Numbered from the stretch's first letter, positions 7,271 to 14,331 are shown. The stretch: DNA of 14,331 bases from Coriobacteriales bacterium (GCA_031256575.1 JAIRQI010000013.1:1-14331), one strand, 5' to 3'. Numbers and translations: made by a program. Notes: a model not told the origin generated them from the letters alone.

Positions 7271-7807
7271 CTAAGAATAGACTTTCGGATCGAGAATGCC
7301 TATGTAGGGCAGGTTTCGATAGTTCTCCGCATAGTCCAAGCCATATCCGACCACAAAAGCATCCGGACAAATCAGCCCGACATATTTACAATCCACCGGC
7401 ACTTCCTGCTTGCCCTCCTTGAGCAGTAGTGTGGCGATCTCAACCGACAAGGGTTTGCGGCTTTTCAGGTTCTTTCTCAGATAGTTCAAGGTCAAGCCGC
7501 TGTCTAGGATATCCTCAACCAAAAGCACGTGATAATCATCAATTGAGGCTTCTAGGTCCTTGATGATGCGCACCACTCCGGAACTCTTGGCTTCTGCGCC
7601 GTAACTCGTTACAGCCATGAAGTCCACCTCCACCGGGCTTTCGATGTTGCGAATCAAATCGGCCATAAAAACGAAAGCACCCTTCAACACAGTCACCAAT
7701 AACAGCTTCTTGCCAGCGTAGTCCGCGCTAATCTGCTGCCCCATCTGCCGGGTAGCCAAAGCAATCTGGTCTGCGTCGAAAAGAATCTCGGTGATATCCG
7801 GGTGCAT
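7271..7807 (-). CDS. hpt: Hypoxanthine phosphoribosyltransferase
   Basis: Hpt attaches phosphoribose from PRPP to hypoxanthine (and usually guanine), salvaging purines. From the ATG at 7807 the protein has 178 residues, normal for the family. The PRPP-binding loop is VEDILDSGLTL (97-107), the LKGAFVF segment (41-47) carries the conserved Lys-Gly, and VGYGLDYAENYRNLPYIG (about 153-170) is the base-binding region. A TTG at 7810 directly precedes the ATG. The GAGG five bases before the ATG favours the ATG. It follows tilS by 22 bases and precedes ftsH, the usual tilS-hpt-ftsH order, so co-transcription is likely. Confidence 0.95.
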   Translation of the reverse strand: MHPDITEILFDADQIALATRQMGQQISADYAGKKLLLVTVLKGAFVFMADLIRNIESPVEVDFMAVTSYGAEAKSSGVVRIIKDLEASIDDYHVLLVEDILDSGLTLNYLRKNLKSRKPLSVEIATLLLKEGKQEVPVDCKYVGLICPDAFVVGYGLDYAENYRNLPYIGILDPKVYS

Positions 7808-7829
7808 CAATACCTCATTTCGCTGGTCA

Positions 7830-9566
7830 CTAGTTGAACCTAATGATTATACTCAACAAGCGGCGACTTTCTGGCTTTACCTTGAATCTGTCATCAGCCT
7901 GAACCCCAATTATCCAAACAATCCGGTCGCCATCCATGAGTTTTAGGCAAGCCGCTCGCTTATGACGGTCGATTTTGCGGTCAATTAACAAGTCTGAGAC
8001 CTTTTTATGCTTTCCGGGCATTCCCAGAGGAGAAAACCAATCACCAGCCTGCAATGACGAGACTTGCAAGGTCGGTTGGCTGTCTTTTATAGATGCTGCC
8101 AGTAGCGCATCGGCATCGATGACTAGGTGCTGCTGACTAGCGACTGAACGGGCATAGGACTCTGCATCCTGGCCAAAGCTCTGGCGGTCTATCTCCGTCA
8201 TGGTGATTGTTCCAAGTGGAGTCTGAAGCGGAGTGTCGAGAGTCAAGGTAGCATGAAAGCTATGGTGCTCAGCGGGGTAGTCAGAGCCTGTGGAGAAACC
8301 CGCACCGGGGTTACTGCCAGGGTGGTTGCCTGGGTTGCTGCTAGGTACTGCCCCTTGCAAGTTATTGCGACTATAAAAACCAAGTTTGGCTTCGGAAGAA
8401 GTACGAGCTGTAATCCCTCCTGGCAGGTCTAAAGCAAATCCTGGGGTTTGGCCCTGCAAGCGCATCGCCTCCGTCAATTCAAAGGTCAATGCACGGGTTT
8501 CTCCACCGGCATTTTTGTAAGCCTGACGTAGTGCCCGCCTGATTAGGCTTAAGTCTGGAGCTGCCAAGGGGTCGTCTAGGTAAGGCTGAGCTTGAGTGGC
8601 CAGGTAATCTGATTCCGCAGACAAGACCTTCAAGCTACGATTGATAGTCTCAACCAATTTTGGATTTTGGCTCTGTATCAGGGGAATCAGCTGGTGCCTA
8701 ACGAAAGCCCGCAGATAGTGAGTGTCATAGTTGCTGGTGTCTTCTCGCCACTCAAGCTTTTGTTCGGTCAGCCATGCGGTCAACTCAGCATGAGTGATAT
8801 CAATCAGCGGGCGGATGATATTGTTTCGCAGCGGAGGAATACCTGACCAGGAGTCAGCTCCTCCCCCTTTGATGACGCGCATCAAAAAGGTCTCGACTGA
8901 GTCATTTGCCGTGTGTGCGGTGACGATGAGGACCGGTTTGGTGCTGGTGCCAGATTCTGCCATAGCGCTGGTTGGGTTATCAGTAGCGCTGGTGTTTGGG
9001 TCGACGTGGCCAGCGCCAGCGTTTGAGTTAGCAACAGCGCTGTTGTTTGAGCTAGGGTGACCAGCGCTGGTGTTCAGGTCGGTGAGGCTAGAGCAAGCGC
9101 TCGGGTCAGCAGCAGCGCTGGTGTTCAAGTCGGCGAGGCCAGCGCTGACACCTGAGCCGGCGAGACCAGCGCCACTACAGTCGTCACTCGCCTCTAAAGC
9201 CTCGACCAACTCCGCTGCGAGCGAATAACGCATTTCACGGCCGAGTTCCTCAAGGTTTCCTCCCCGTTCGTTCTGTAAACCCGCAAGGTCTATCTGACGA
9301 ACCTGGCAAGGAATAGCCAACTCCTCAGCTAATTGCCTAACGAAAGCCTCATCAGCATCGCTTTCGCTTCCTCGGAGGTTATGATTGACGTGCAAGATGT
9401 GGTAGGTATTCTCAGGATAAAGCCTTGTCATCAGATAGGTCAAAGCAACGGAGTCAGCTCCTCCGCTGACCATCAATATCAGAGTAGTAGGAGCAGCCGG
9501 CAGCATCTGCCAGTTCTCGACCGTGGTTCGAATCCTATTCTCAAGGCTTTTCATGGAGCTCTTCAT
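7830..9566 (-). CDS. tilS: tRNA(Ile)-lysidine synthetase with repeat insertions
   Basis: TilS converts the wobble cytidine of the CAU-anticodon tRNA-Ile to lysidine so that it reads AUA; it is normally essential. The N-type ATP pyrophosphatase PP-loop is SGGADS (34-39), followed by HVNHNLRGSESDADE (58-72), HTANDSVET (218-226), GIPP and RPLID, with a TilS C-terminal region at about 480-570 (WFSPLGMPGKHKKVSDLLID). At 578 residues it is longer than most. A Ser/Ala/Asn insertion (about 126-209) separates the PP-loop region from HTANDSVET, and a shorter Asn-Pro-Gly-rich stretch lies at 407-432. Motifs on both sides are intact, so it is not a pseudogene. The first ATG (9566) has no Shine-Dalgarno but a -10 element six bases upstream, suggesting a leaderless mRNA. 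The ATG at 9554 is an alternative. Confidence 0.94.
   Translation of the reverse strand: MKSSMKSLENRIRTTVENWQMLPAAPTTLILMVSGGADSVALTYLMTRLYPENTYHILHVNHNLRGSESDADEAFVRQLAEELAIPCQVRQIDLAGLQNERGGNLEELGREMRYSLAAELVEALEASDDCSGAGLAGSGVSAGLADLNTSAAADPSACSSLTDLNTSAGHPSSNNSAVANSNAGAGHVDPNTSATDNPTSAMAESGTSTKPVLIVTAHTANDSVETFLMRVIKGGGADSWSGIPPLRNNIIRPLIDITHAELTAWLTEQKLEWREDTSNYDTHYLRAFVRHQLIPLIQSQNPKLVETINRSLKVLSAESDYLATQAQPYLDDPLAAPDLSLIRRALRQAYKNAGGETRALTFELTEAMRLQGQTPGFALDLPGGITARTSSEAKLGFYSRNNLQGAVPSSNPGNHPGSNPGAGFSTGSDYPAEHHSFHATLTLDTPLQTPLGTITMTEIDRQSFGQDAESYARSVASQQHLVIDADALLAASIKDSQPTLQVSSLQAGDWFSPLGMPGKHKKVSDLLIDRKIDRHKRAACLKLMDGDRIVWIIGVQADDRFKVKPESRRLLSIIIRFN
8271..8348 (-). repeat. tilS: Asn/Pro/Gly-rich low-complexity insertion in tilS
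   Basis: Residues 407-432 read as a low-complexity stretch with recurring SNPG, NHPG and SNPG units between the central and C-terminal parts of TilS. It keeps the frame and looks like a flexible linker that grew by slippage. Confidence 0.6.
8940..9191 (-). repeat. tilS: In-frame 78-base-period repeats inserted in the TilS catalytic domain
   Basis: On the plus strand the heptamer AGCGCTG recurs at 8964, 8985, 9036, 9063, 9114 and 9141, with spacings of 21, 51, 27, 51 and 27 bases. The 51+27 alternation gives a 78-base (26-codon) higher-order unit. In the protein this places Ser-Ala pairs at residues 141, 150, 167, 176, 193 and 200, often as NTSA. A longer match, CAGCGCTGGTGTTCA and onwards, is shared by 9062-9088 and 9113-9139. 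The whole stretch is Ser/Ala/Asn/Gly-rich and interrupts a conserved domain without breaking the frame. Confidence 0.85.
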
Positions 9567-9572
9567 AAAGCT

Positions 9573-9578
9573 ATTTTA
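9573..9578 (-). promoter_or_regulatory. tilS: Putative -10 element giving a leaderless tilS mRNA
   Basis: The minus strand reads TAAAAT, then six bases (AGCTTT), then the first tilS ATG. A TAnnnT hexamer about 6-8 bases before a start codon that lacks a Shine-Dalgarno is the usual signature of leaderless genes in actinobacteria. No clear -35 is seen. Its place in the 134-base gap after argH suggests tilS-hpt-ftsH is transcribed independently of the arginine genes. Confidence 0.5.
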
Positions 9579-9700
9579 GCTGAATACGCTCTTCGCTTAT
9601 TGTGTAGCTCTATAGCCAAGCAGTGAGAAGATAGGGGGGTATATCAATCTATGAAAGCGATGGTACAACGATACCCATGCTAAAGACTACCCAGCGCTTG

Positions 9701-11107
9701 CTATGCCTGCTCCAGCTCAGCCTTCGCTAGCTGTAGCTGTTCGAGCACCCGCTCGCTCGCGGTTCCGCCGAAAGTCTGGCGAGCCTGCACCACTTGATGG
9801 ATATCCAGAGCAGCTAGCGCTGACTCGTCGAAGAGGGAGCAAGCTTCCTGCATCTCATCTAAAGTCAGCTGGGACAAAGTCTGCTCAGTCTGCTCGGCCA
9901 GTAAGACCAGCTGGCCAACTACCTGATGGGCCTGTCTGAACGGTAGGCCCTGCTTGACCAGCCAGTCTGCCATATCGGTAGCAGCCATAAAACCAGCCTG
10001 GGTAGCAGTAAGCATCCGCTCAGAGTTGACTGTCATGGTCGATAGCATCCCACCGACAGCCATCAGACAGAGCTCCAAAGTGTCCAAGGCATCAAAGACG
10101 GCCTCTTTGTCTTCCTGCATGTCCTTGTTGTAAGCCAGAGGCAGCCCCTTCAAAACGGTCAACACAGCCAGCAGGTCGCCGTAGACCCGCCCTGTCTTGC
10201 CACGCACCAGCTCGGCGAAGTCTGGGTTCTTCTTCTGGGGCATTATCGAGGAACCAGTCGAATACCCGTCACTCAAAGTAATAAAGCCAAATTCCTCAGT
10301 CGACCAAAGAATAAGCTCTTCGCAAAGTCGTGAGAGATGCATCATTGTGGTAGAAGCGGCAAACAGGGCATCCAGCAAAAAGTCACGGTCGCTGACCGCA
10401 TCCAATGAATTGGGGATAAGTACGGGTGTGCCATCTTTATCAACGAACCCGAGCTCACGAGCGGTCTGCTCCCGATTCAACGGATAACTGGTTCCTGCCA
10501 GTGCTGCTGCTCCCAGCGGCGAGGTATTTGCTGCTAGATGCGCAGCCTCAAAACGCCTGGTATCGCGGTTGAACATCCAGAAATAGGCCAGTAGATGGTG
10601 AGCCAAGAGCAGTGGTTGGGCCTTTTGTAAATGCGTATATCCAGGCATCAGCACATCTATATTGGTTTCAGCCAGCTGAATCAACAGCTCCTGCAAAGCC
10701 TTGAGTTGATTAATCAATCTAGCTGTCCGAGACTTCAGGTAAAGCCTGGTATCAGTTGCCACCTGGTCGTTGCGGCTGCGTCCGGTATGCAGGCGTTTGC
10801 CCGCATCGCCGATATCAGCCACGAGAGCCCGCTCAATAGCAGTATGGATATCTTCGTCTGAATCAATAAAGACGAACTGACCTGCTTCAATCTGCTCGGC
10901 GATGCGCTGAAGCCCAGAGCTGATGGCCTGAACATCGCCATCGGTCAGCACTCCAATAGCTCCGAGCATACGAGCATGAGCCAGTGACCCGGCGATGTCT
11001 TCAGCCCACATCCGCTGGTCGACTGGCAGTGAGGCTCCAAAAGCCAACAATGCTGCAGATGGGACTTCGCTAAAGCGCCCACCCCAAAGATAAGGTTCGT
11101 TAGCCAT
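9701..11107 (-). CDS. argH: Argininosuccinate lyase
   Basis: ArgH splits argininosuccinate into arginine and fumarate, the last step of arginine synthesis, as a cytoplasmic homotetramer of the fumarase/aspartase superfamily. The 468 residues fit the family. TGRSRNDQVATD starts at 108, the MPGYTHLQKAQP motif spans about 154-165, and the signature GSSIMPQKKNPD (285-296) holds the catalytic serine loop. The N-terminus MANEPYLWGGRF is typical. A GGAG lies nine bases before the ATG. It follows argG by 67 bases and is probably co-transcribed with argR and argG. No hairpin with a T-run follows the stop codon. Confidence 0.97.
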   Translation of the reverse strand: MANEPYLWGGRFSEVPSAALLAFGASLPVDQRMWAEDIAGSLAHARMLGAIGVLTDGDVQAISSGLQRIAEQIEAGQFVFIDSDEDIHTAIERALVADIGDAGKRLHTGRSRNDQVATDTRLYLKSRTARLINQLKALQELLIQLAETNIDVLMPGYTHLQKAQPLLLAHHLLAYFWMFNRDTRRFEAAHLAANTSPLGAAALAGTSYPLNREQTARELGFVDKDGTPVLIPNSLDAVSDRDFLLDALFAASTTMMHLSRLCEELILWSTEEFGFITLSDGYSTGSSIMPQKKNPDFAELVRGKTGRVYGDLLAVLTVLKGLPLAYNKDMQEDKEAVFDALDTLELCLMAVGGMLSTMTVNSERMLTATQAGFMAATDMADWLVKQGLPFRQAHQVVGQLVLLAEQTEQTLSQLTLDEMQEACSLFDESALAALDIHQVVQARQTFGGTASERVLEQLQLAKAELEQA

Positions 11108-11174
11108 TACCCTGCTCTCCGCTCGAATTGGTTATTTCGATTAAGCGACTGATTCAAGAATCAGAGTAGCTAAG

Positions 11175-12386
11175 CTATAGACCTAGCTTTCGCTGTTGGC
11201 GAGCCCAAGTCTTGACCGACAAGCCATAAATGTCAATGAAGCCCTTAGAAGCTGAGCGGTCAAAACTATCCTGCTCACCATAGGTCGCCAAGCCGTAATC
11301 GTATAGCGAGTAATCGCTACGCCGCCCGACTGTCAGGCAGGTTCCCTTATGAAACTTCAAGCGCACCTCACCAGTTACCGCAGGTTGTGTAGAGGCTATG
11401 AAGGCATCGAGGGCTTGCTTCAAGGGGCTATACCATTGACCGTAATAGACCTGTATGGCCCAGGTATGCTCGACGGAAAGCTTGTAATGCAATAAATCGC
11501 GTTCCAGCGTCATATCCTCAAGGGCTTTGTGGGCCTCAATCAAAGCTAAAGCCCCGGGAGTCTCATATATCTCGCGTGATTTCAAACCGACCAGGCGGTT
11601 CTCCAACATGTCAATGCGGCCATAACCGTGCAAGCCGCCAATCTCGTTCAAGCGCATGATGATGTCATAGAAGCTCATCGGTTCGCCATCGAGCGAACAG
11701 GGAACCCCGGCTTGGAAGCCGACAACGACATACTGAGGTAAGTCTGGGCCCATATCTGGAGATTGGGTCAGTTCATAAATGTCTTCTGGCGGTTCCACCC
11801 AAGGGTCCTCTAAGATTCCGCACTCGATGGTGCGGCCCCAGACATTATCATCAATGGAGTAGGGCTCGGCTGCGGTAGTCGGTACAGGTACACCGTGGGC
11901 AGCAGCCCAGTCCATCTCCTGCTCGCGAGTCAGCAAATCCCAATCCCGTACTGGAGCCAAGACCTTCAAGTCGGGATTTAATGTAGTTGCACCCACCTCA
12001 AAGCGAACCTGGTCATTGCCTTTACCGGTGCAACCGTGCACAACAAAGTTGGCGTTGTACTCAGCTGCGGTCTGCACCAGGTGCTTGGCTAGAAGTGGCC
12101 GCGAAAGCGCTGAGACCAGTGGGTACTTGTTCTCGTAAAGGGCATTCGCAGCTAAAGCCTTGGTTAAGAAGTCATTCACGAACTCTTCGCGCATATCGAC
12201 GACCAGACAGTCTATGGCTCCGATGTCAATGGCCTTTTGGCGAATGTAATCAAGGTCTTGCCGCTTCTGGCCGACATCGCCGACCATGGCAATGACCTCG
12301 ACATCCTTCATCTCAATCAACCATTTAATCATCACAGAGGTATCAAGACCCCCGGAATAGGCCAATACCGCTCTTTCCTTTGTCAT
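11175..12386 (-). CDS. argG: Argininosuccinate synthase
   Basis: ArgG joins citrulline and aspartate using ATP to make argininosuccinate. The 403-residue protein carries the PP-loop YSGGLDTS (10-17), the YENKYPLVSALSRPL segment (84-98), HGCTGKGNDQVRFE (117-130) and SIDDNVWGRTIECG (177-190), all in the order and spacing of the common bacterial form. The start has a clear AAGGAG eight bases upstream. It lies between argR (94 bases upstream) and argH, as in other actinobacterial arg clusters, where ArgR represses the genes when arginine is plentiful. No confident ArgR site was seen directly before it. Confidence 0.97.
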   Translation of the reverse strand: MTKERAVLAYSGGLDTSVMIKWLIEMKDVEVIAMVGDVGQKRQDLDYIRQKAIDIGAIDCLVVDMREEFVNDFLTKALAANALYENKYPLVSALSRPLLAKHLVQTAAEYNANFVVHGCTGKGNDQVRFEVGATTLNPDLKVLAPVRDWDLLTREQEMDWAAAHGVPVPTTAAEPYSIDDNVWGRTIECGILEDPWVEPPEDIYELTQSPDMGPDLPQYVVVGFQAGVPCSLDGEPMSFYDIIMRLNEIGGLHGYGRIDMLENRLVGLKSREIYETPGALALIEAHKALEDMTLERDLLHYKLSVEHTWAIQVYYGQWYSPLKQALDAFIASTQPAVTGEVRLKFHKGTCLTVGRRSDYSLYDYGLATYGEQDSFDRSASKGFIDIYGLSVKTWARQQRKLGL

Positions 12387-12480
12387 TTCAAGACTCCTTT
12401 TTGCTTCATGAACTCATTAAAGAAGCGCACAGACTGTACTAGCTATGAAATACCTGGCAAGCAATCAGCTCGCTGCTCAC

Positions 12481-12909
12481 CTAGTGCAAACGCAGCTTGT
12501 TTACTGCTGTCTCAAATGCTTCGGCCTGGTTGTTATCTGCAGCTACCACCAATATAGTGTCATCACCAGCAACTAGGCCGATTACTTTGGGCTCACCAGC
12601 TGACTCTAAAGCAGCTGCCACTCCCTGGGCGCTACCCGGAGCGGTCTTGATAACCACCAGGTTCTGGGCCACAGTCACCTCGCTGACCAGATCGCTGACC
12701 AGCCTCTGTAAAAGCAAGTCCTCCGGCAAGATATATACACCTTCCGGAAGCTTGCGCAGGTTCATCTCGTTGATATCGCGCGATACAGTAGCTTGTGTGC
12801 AGTTGAAGCCAAGGTCTTCCAGCCCGGCCACCAAATCGCGCTGGGTACGGATGGTGCGTTGACGGATCAGTTGTTTGATCGCATCTTGCCTTACTAAACG
12901 TTTCTTCAT
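12481..12909 (-). CDS. argR: Arginine repressor ArgR
   Basis: ArgR is a hexameric, arginine-responsive DNA-binding protein that represses arginine synthesis genes. The 142 residues show an N-terminal winged helix with the recognition segment QATVSRDI (39-46), then a C-terminal oligomerisation and arginine-binding domain with GSAQGVAAALE (92-102) and GLVAGDDTILVV (111-122). The Asp pair of GDDT is the canonical arginine contact. A Shine-Dalgarno (GGAAGGG) stands six bases before the ATG at 12909. Two promoter-like elements lie in the 286-base gap from argF, so argR-argG-argH probably form their own unit. Confidence 0.94.
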   Translation of the reverse strand: MKKRLVRQDAIKQLIRQRTIRTQRDLVAGLEDLGFNCTQATVSRDINEMNLRKLPEGVYILPEDLLLQRLVSDLVSEVTVAQNLVVIKTAPGSAQGVAAALESAGEPKVIGLVAGDDTILVVAADNNQAEAFETAVNKLRLH

Positions 12910-12997
12910 TTTGGTCCCTTCCTCGAACGGCTAACAGGTATCGCATCCCCTGGGAATTGACTGCATATTTCCCGATACATCATAAGGAATAGTGCAA

Positions 12998-13003
12998 ATT
13001 ATA
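12998..13003 (-). promoter_or_regulatory. argR: Perfect -10 hexamer upstream of argR (P1)
   Basis: The minus strand reads TATAAT, preceded by TG. The predicted start is about 80 bases before the argR ATG. No good -35 stands 16-18 bases upstream. Confidence 0.45.
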
Positions 13004-13049
13004 CAGCATAAATCTTCTCAAACATGCTCAGACTTCGAGAACTGTCCAT

Positions 13050-13080
13050 ATAATACTGCGACCGATAAATGCAATGTCAA
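13050..13080 (-). promoter_or_regulatory. argR: Putative promoter upstream of argR (P2) with consensus -35
   Basis: On the minus strand a perfect TTGACA (13075-13080) is followed after 19 bases by TATTAT (13050-13055). The spacing is slightly long but both hexamers are good. It would drive argR-argG-argH from within the argF-argR gap, which explains how these genes can be expressed apart from argF. Confidence 0.5.
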
Positions 13081-13134
13081 TTCACAATCAAGAGCAATAC
13101 TAGTGTTTTCATGCAACAGTATTCCAATTCTCAA

Positions 13135-13173
13135 CAATGCTGGCCTTCGCCACGACAGCCCACACCAGCATTG
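13135..13173. repeat. Perfect 9-base inverted repeat just downstream of argF
   Basis: CAATGCTGG (13135-13143) and CCAGCATTG (13165-13173) are exact inverted copies around a 21-base loop, starting 22 bases after the argF stop codon. It could end argF transcripts or slow polymerase before the argR promoters. No T-run follows on the minus strand, so an intrinsic terminator is not supported. Confidence 0.5.
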
Positions 13174-13195
13174 ACAATCAGTTCTAGTCACGCGA

Positions 13196-14164
13196 CTAAG
13201 CAGGCATCTCTTTCGACATCAGTAGATATAGTAAAGCCTGTTGGGCATGCATACGGTTCTCAGCTTCGTCATAGATTCGGGAGAAACCCGCATCCATCAC
13301 TTCATCCAGCACTTCCTCCCCACGATGAGCCGGCAGGCAATGCAAAAAAATCGCACCTTCAGCCGCAAGCTTGAAGCTCTCCATGCTGACCTGATACGGT
13401 CTAAAGACCTCGACTCGCTTGGCATGCTCGGCCTCAAAACCCATCGAAGCCCAGGAGTCAGTTATCACTACGTTAGCGCCAGCAAGCGCTTCTTCCGGAG
13501 ATTCACAAACAATCAGCTCTGCTCCAGTCTGTGCTGCAGAAGCCTGAGCATCGCTCAGATACTGGGGGTCCGGTTGGTATCCAGCCGGAGCAGCAATCAC
13601 CGCTTGCATGCCAAAAAGTGCTGCTCCCTCTAGATAGGTATGAGCCATGTTATTGGCTCCATCCCCCAGATAAGCCAGCTTCAAGCCTTTCAGCTGCCCG
13701 AAGCATTCTTGGATTGTCATAAAGTCAGCCAGCCCTTGACAGGGATGAAAAGCATCCGTCAAGGCATTGACCACCGGAATCGTCGCCCAGTCCGCCATTT
13801 CCTGAATCCGGGACTGGTCAAAACTACGAATCACCAATGCATCTACATAGCGTTCCAAGACAAGCATGGTATCCTGCAGGGATTCTCCACGGGAGAAAGC
13901 CGAGGTGGTGTCACTCATGACGATTGCCTGCGCGCCCAGGCGTTCTACTGCACGTTCAAAGGAGACCCGGGTACGCAGCGAGGGCTTCTCCATAATTATT
14001 GCTACAGCCTGACCGGTGAAAGGGGCCTGCTGTTGGGCACTGATTGGGTCGCTAGCCCAGCGGTTCTTGAAAGCTGCCGCTGTATCTAACACCAGCTGCA
14101 ACTCTTGCACTGTAAGATCAAGCATGCGTAGGTAATCACGACCGTACAGTGGGTTATCAATCAT
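13196..14164 (-). CDS. argF: Ornithine carbamoyltransferase (anabolic)
   Basis: ArgF transfers carbamoyl phosphate to ornithine to form citrulline. The 322-residue protein has the carbamoyl-phosphate loop as SLRTR (62-66), where many family members have STRTR. It also has HPCQ (140-143), GDGANNMAHT (168-177), the ornithine-binding loop DSWASMG (236-242) and HCLPAHRG (275-282). The SMG loop marks it as an ornithine rather than aspartate carbamoyltransferase. The ATG at 14164 follows GAGGAG by five bases. It is the first arg gene transcribed here. The 167 bases upstream show no coding sequence, so argC, argJ, argB and argD, if linked, lie beyond the right edge. Arginine repression through ArgR is likely by analogy. 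Confidence 0.96.
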   Translation of the reverse strand: MIDNPLYGRDYLRMLDLTVQELQLVLDTAAAFKNRWASDPISAQQQAPFTGQAVAIIMEKPSLRTRVSFERAVERLGAQAIVMSDTTSAFSRGESLQDTMLVLERYVDALVIRSFDQSRIQEMADWATIPVVNALTDAFHPCQGLADFMTIQECFGQLKGLKLAYLGDGANNMAHTYLEGAALFGMQAVIAAPAGYQPDPQYLSDAQASAAQTGAELIVCESPEEALAGANVVITDSWASMGFEAEHAKRVEVFRPYQVSMESFKLAAEGAIFLHCLPAHRGEEVLDEVMDAGFSRIYDEAENRMHAQQALLYLLMSKEMPA

Positions 14165-14174
14165 CTTTACTCCT

Positions 14175-14216
14175 CAATATCTGTATCTCTTAAAGCAATA
14201 TCTGTATCTCTTAAAG
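14175..14216 (-). repeat. Perfect 21-base tandem duplication in the argF leader
   Basis: Positions 14175-14195 and 14196-14216 are identical over all 21 bases. On the minus strand each unit begins CTTTAAGAG and ends GATATTG. The pair fills the stretch between the predicted argF start site and the Shine-Dalgarno (14169-14174). With the transcription start near 14215, nearly the whole leader is the repeat. Confidence 0.95.
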
Positions 14217-14222
14217 CATCAG

Positions 14223-14251
14223 ATTGTAACATCAGTTGCCGCAGTTTTCTA
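14223..14251 (-). promoter_or_regulatory. argF: Putative argF promoter
   Basis: The minus strand carries TACAAT (14223-14228) as a -10, with TAGAAA (14246-14251) as a weak -35 at 17-base spacing. The -10 is good and the spacing ideal; the -35 matches consensus at four of six positions. It lies about 60 bases before the argF ATG and is overlapped by the inverted repeat at 14244-14278. Confidence 0.5.
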
Positions 14252-14278
14252 GATAATGTGAATACACCTAGAGAAAAC
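14244..14278. promoter_or_regulatory. Inverted repeat over the argF -35, possible ArgR or other operator
   Basis: GTTTTCT (14244-14250) and AGAAAAC (14272-14278) are exact inverted copies flanking a 21-base centre. The centre contains a TGAAT (14259-14263), the half-site of ARG boxes known from enteric bacteria and Bacillus. A second ATTC/GAAT pair is at 14314-14325, but its arms face the wrong way for a full ARG box. Location over the -35 suits repression; identity as an ArgR site is unproven. Confidence 0.3.
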
Positions 14279-14331
14279 CGGGGCAATCATTACTGTTTCA
14301 GGTAGCAATGGTCATTCATCCGAATAAACTA

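Noticed and set aside
8940..9191. Possible CRISPR-like array from regularly spaced short repeats
   Set aside because: Spacings are multiples of three, the intervening DNA is itself related, and the frame of tilS runs through. There are no cas genes.
14314..14325. ATTCATCCGAAT as an ARG box upstream of argF
   Set aside because: ARG boxes have TGAAT and ATTCA arms facing inwards; here the arms are the other way round, so it does not fit the known consensus.

Overview
The window looks like a chromosomal stretch of a moderate-GC (roughly half G+C by eye) actinobacterium, probably an anaerobe. Three things point that way. The order argF-argR-argG-argH is the downstream half of the usual actinobacterial arginine cluster. 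The run tilS-hpt-ftsH-folE-folP is a common actinobacterial neighbourhood. A uroporphyrinogen-decarboxylase-family protein of the type often tied to corrinoid methyl transfer sits at the left edge. Genus or species cannot be fixed from this sequence alone.

Layout. Positions 1-605 hold the N-terminal part of a URO-D family gene (minus strand, 3' end outside the window). It faces away from degV (935-1828, plus strand) across a 329-base divergent intergenic region that carries two separate palindromes with operator geometry. From 1937 to 14164 every gene lies on the minus strand. In transcription order they are argF, argR, argG, argH, tilS, hpt, ftsH, folE, folP and mutM. Spacing suggests several transcription units: argF; argR-argG-argH; tilS-hpt-ftsH (tilS appears to have its own leaderless promoter); then folE and folP-mutM, where folP and mutM overlap by 8 bases.

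Function. argF, argG and argH encode the last three steps from ornithine to arginine, and argR their repressor. tilS (tRNA-Ile lysidine synthetase), hpt (purine salvage) and ftsH (membrane AAA+ protease) are core housekeeping genes. folE and folP begin and continue folate synthesis. mutM repairs oxidised guanine. degV encodes a fatty-acid-binding-type protein.

No CRISPR array, insertion sequence, tRNA, prophage or evident defence system was found. What is unusual is repeat content: in-frame tandem repeats inside otherwise conserved proteins (a six-copy 13-residue proline repeat ending FtsH; a 26-residue-period Ser/Ala/Asn insertion in TilS; a linker insertion in MutM) and short tandem duplications in leaders and gaps (a duplicated Shine-Dalgarno before degV, a perfect 21-base duplication in the argF leader, a degenerate repeat block after ftsH). 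These are the observations most worth a second look. I do not claim a new biological system.
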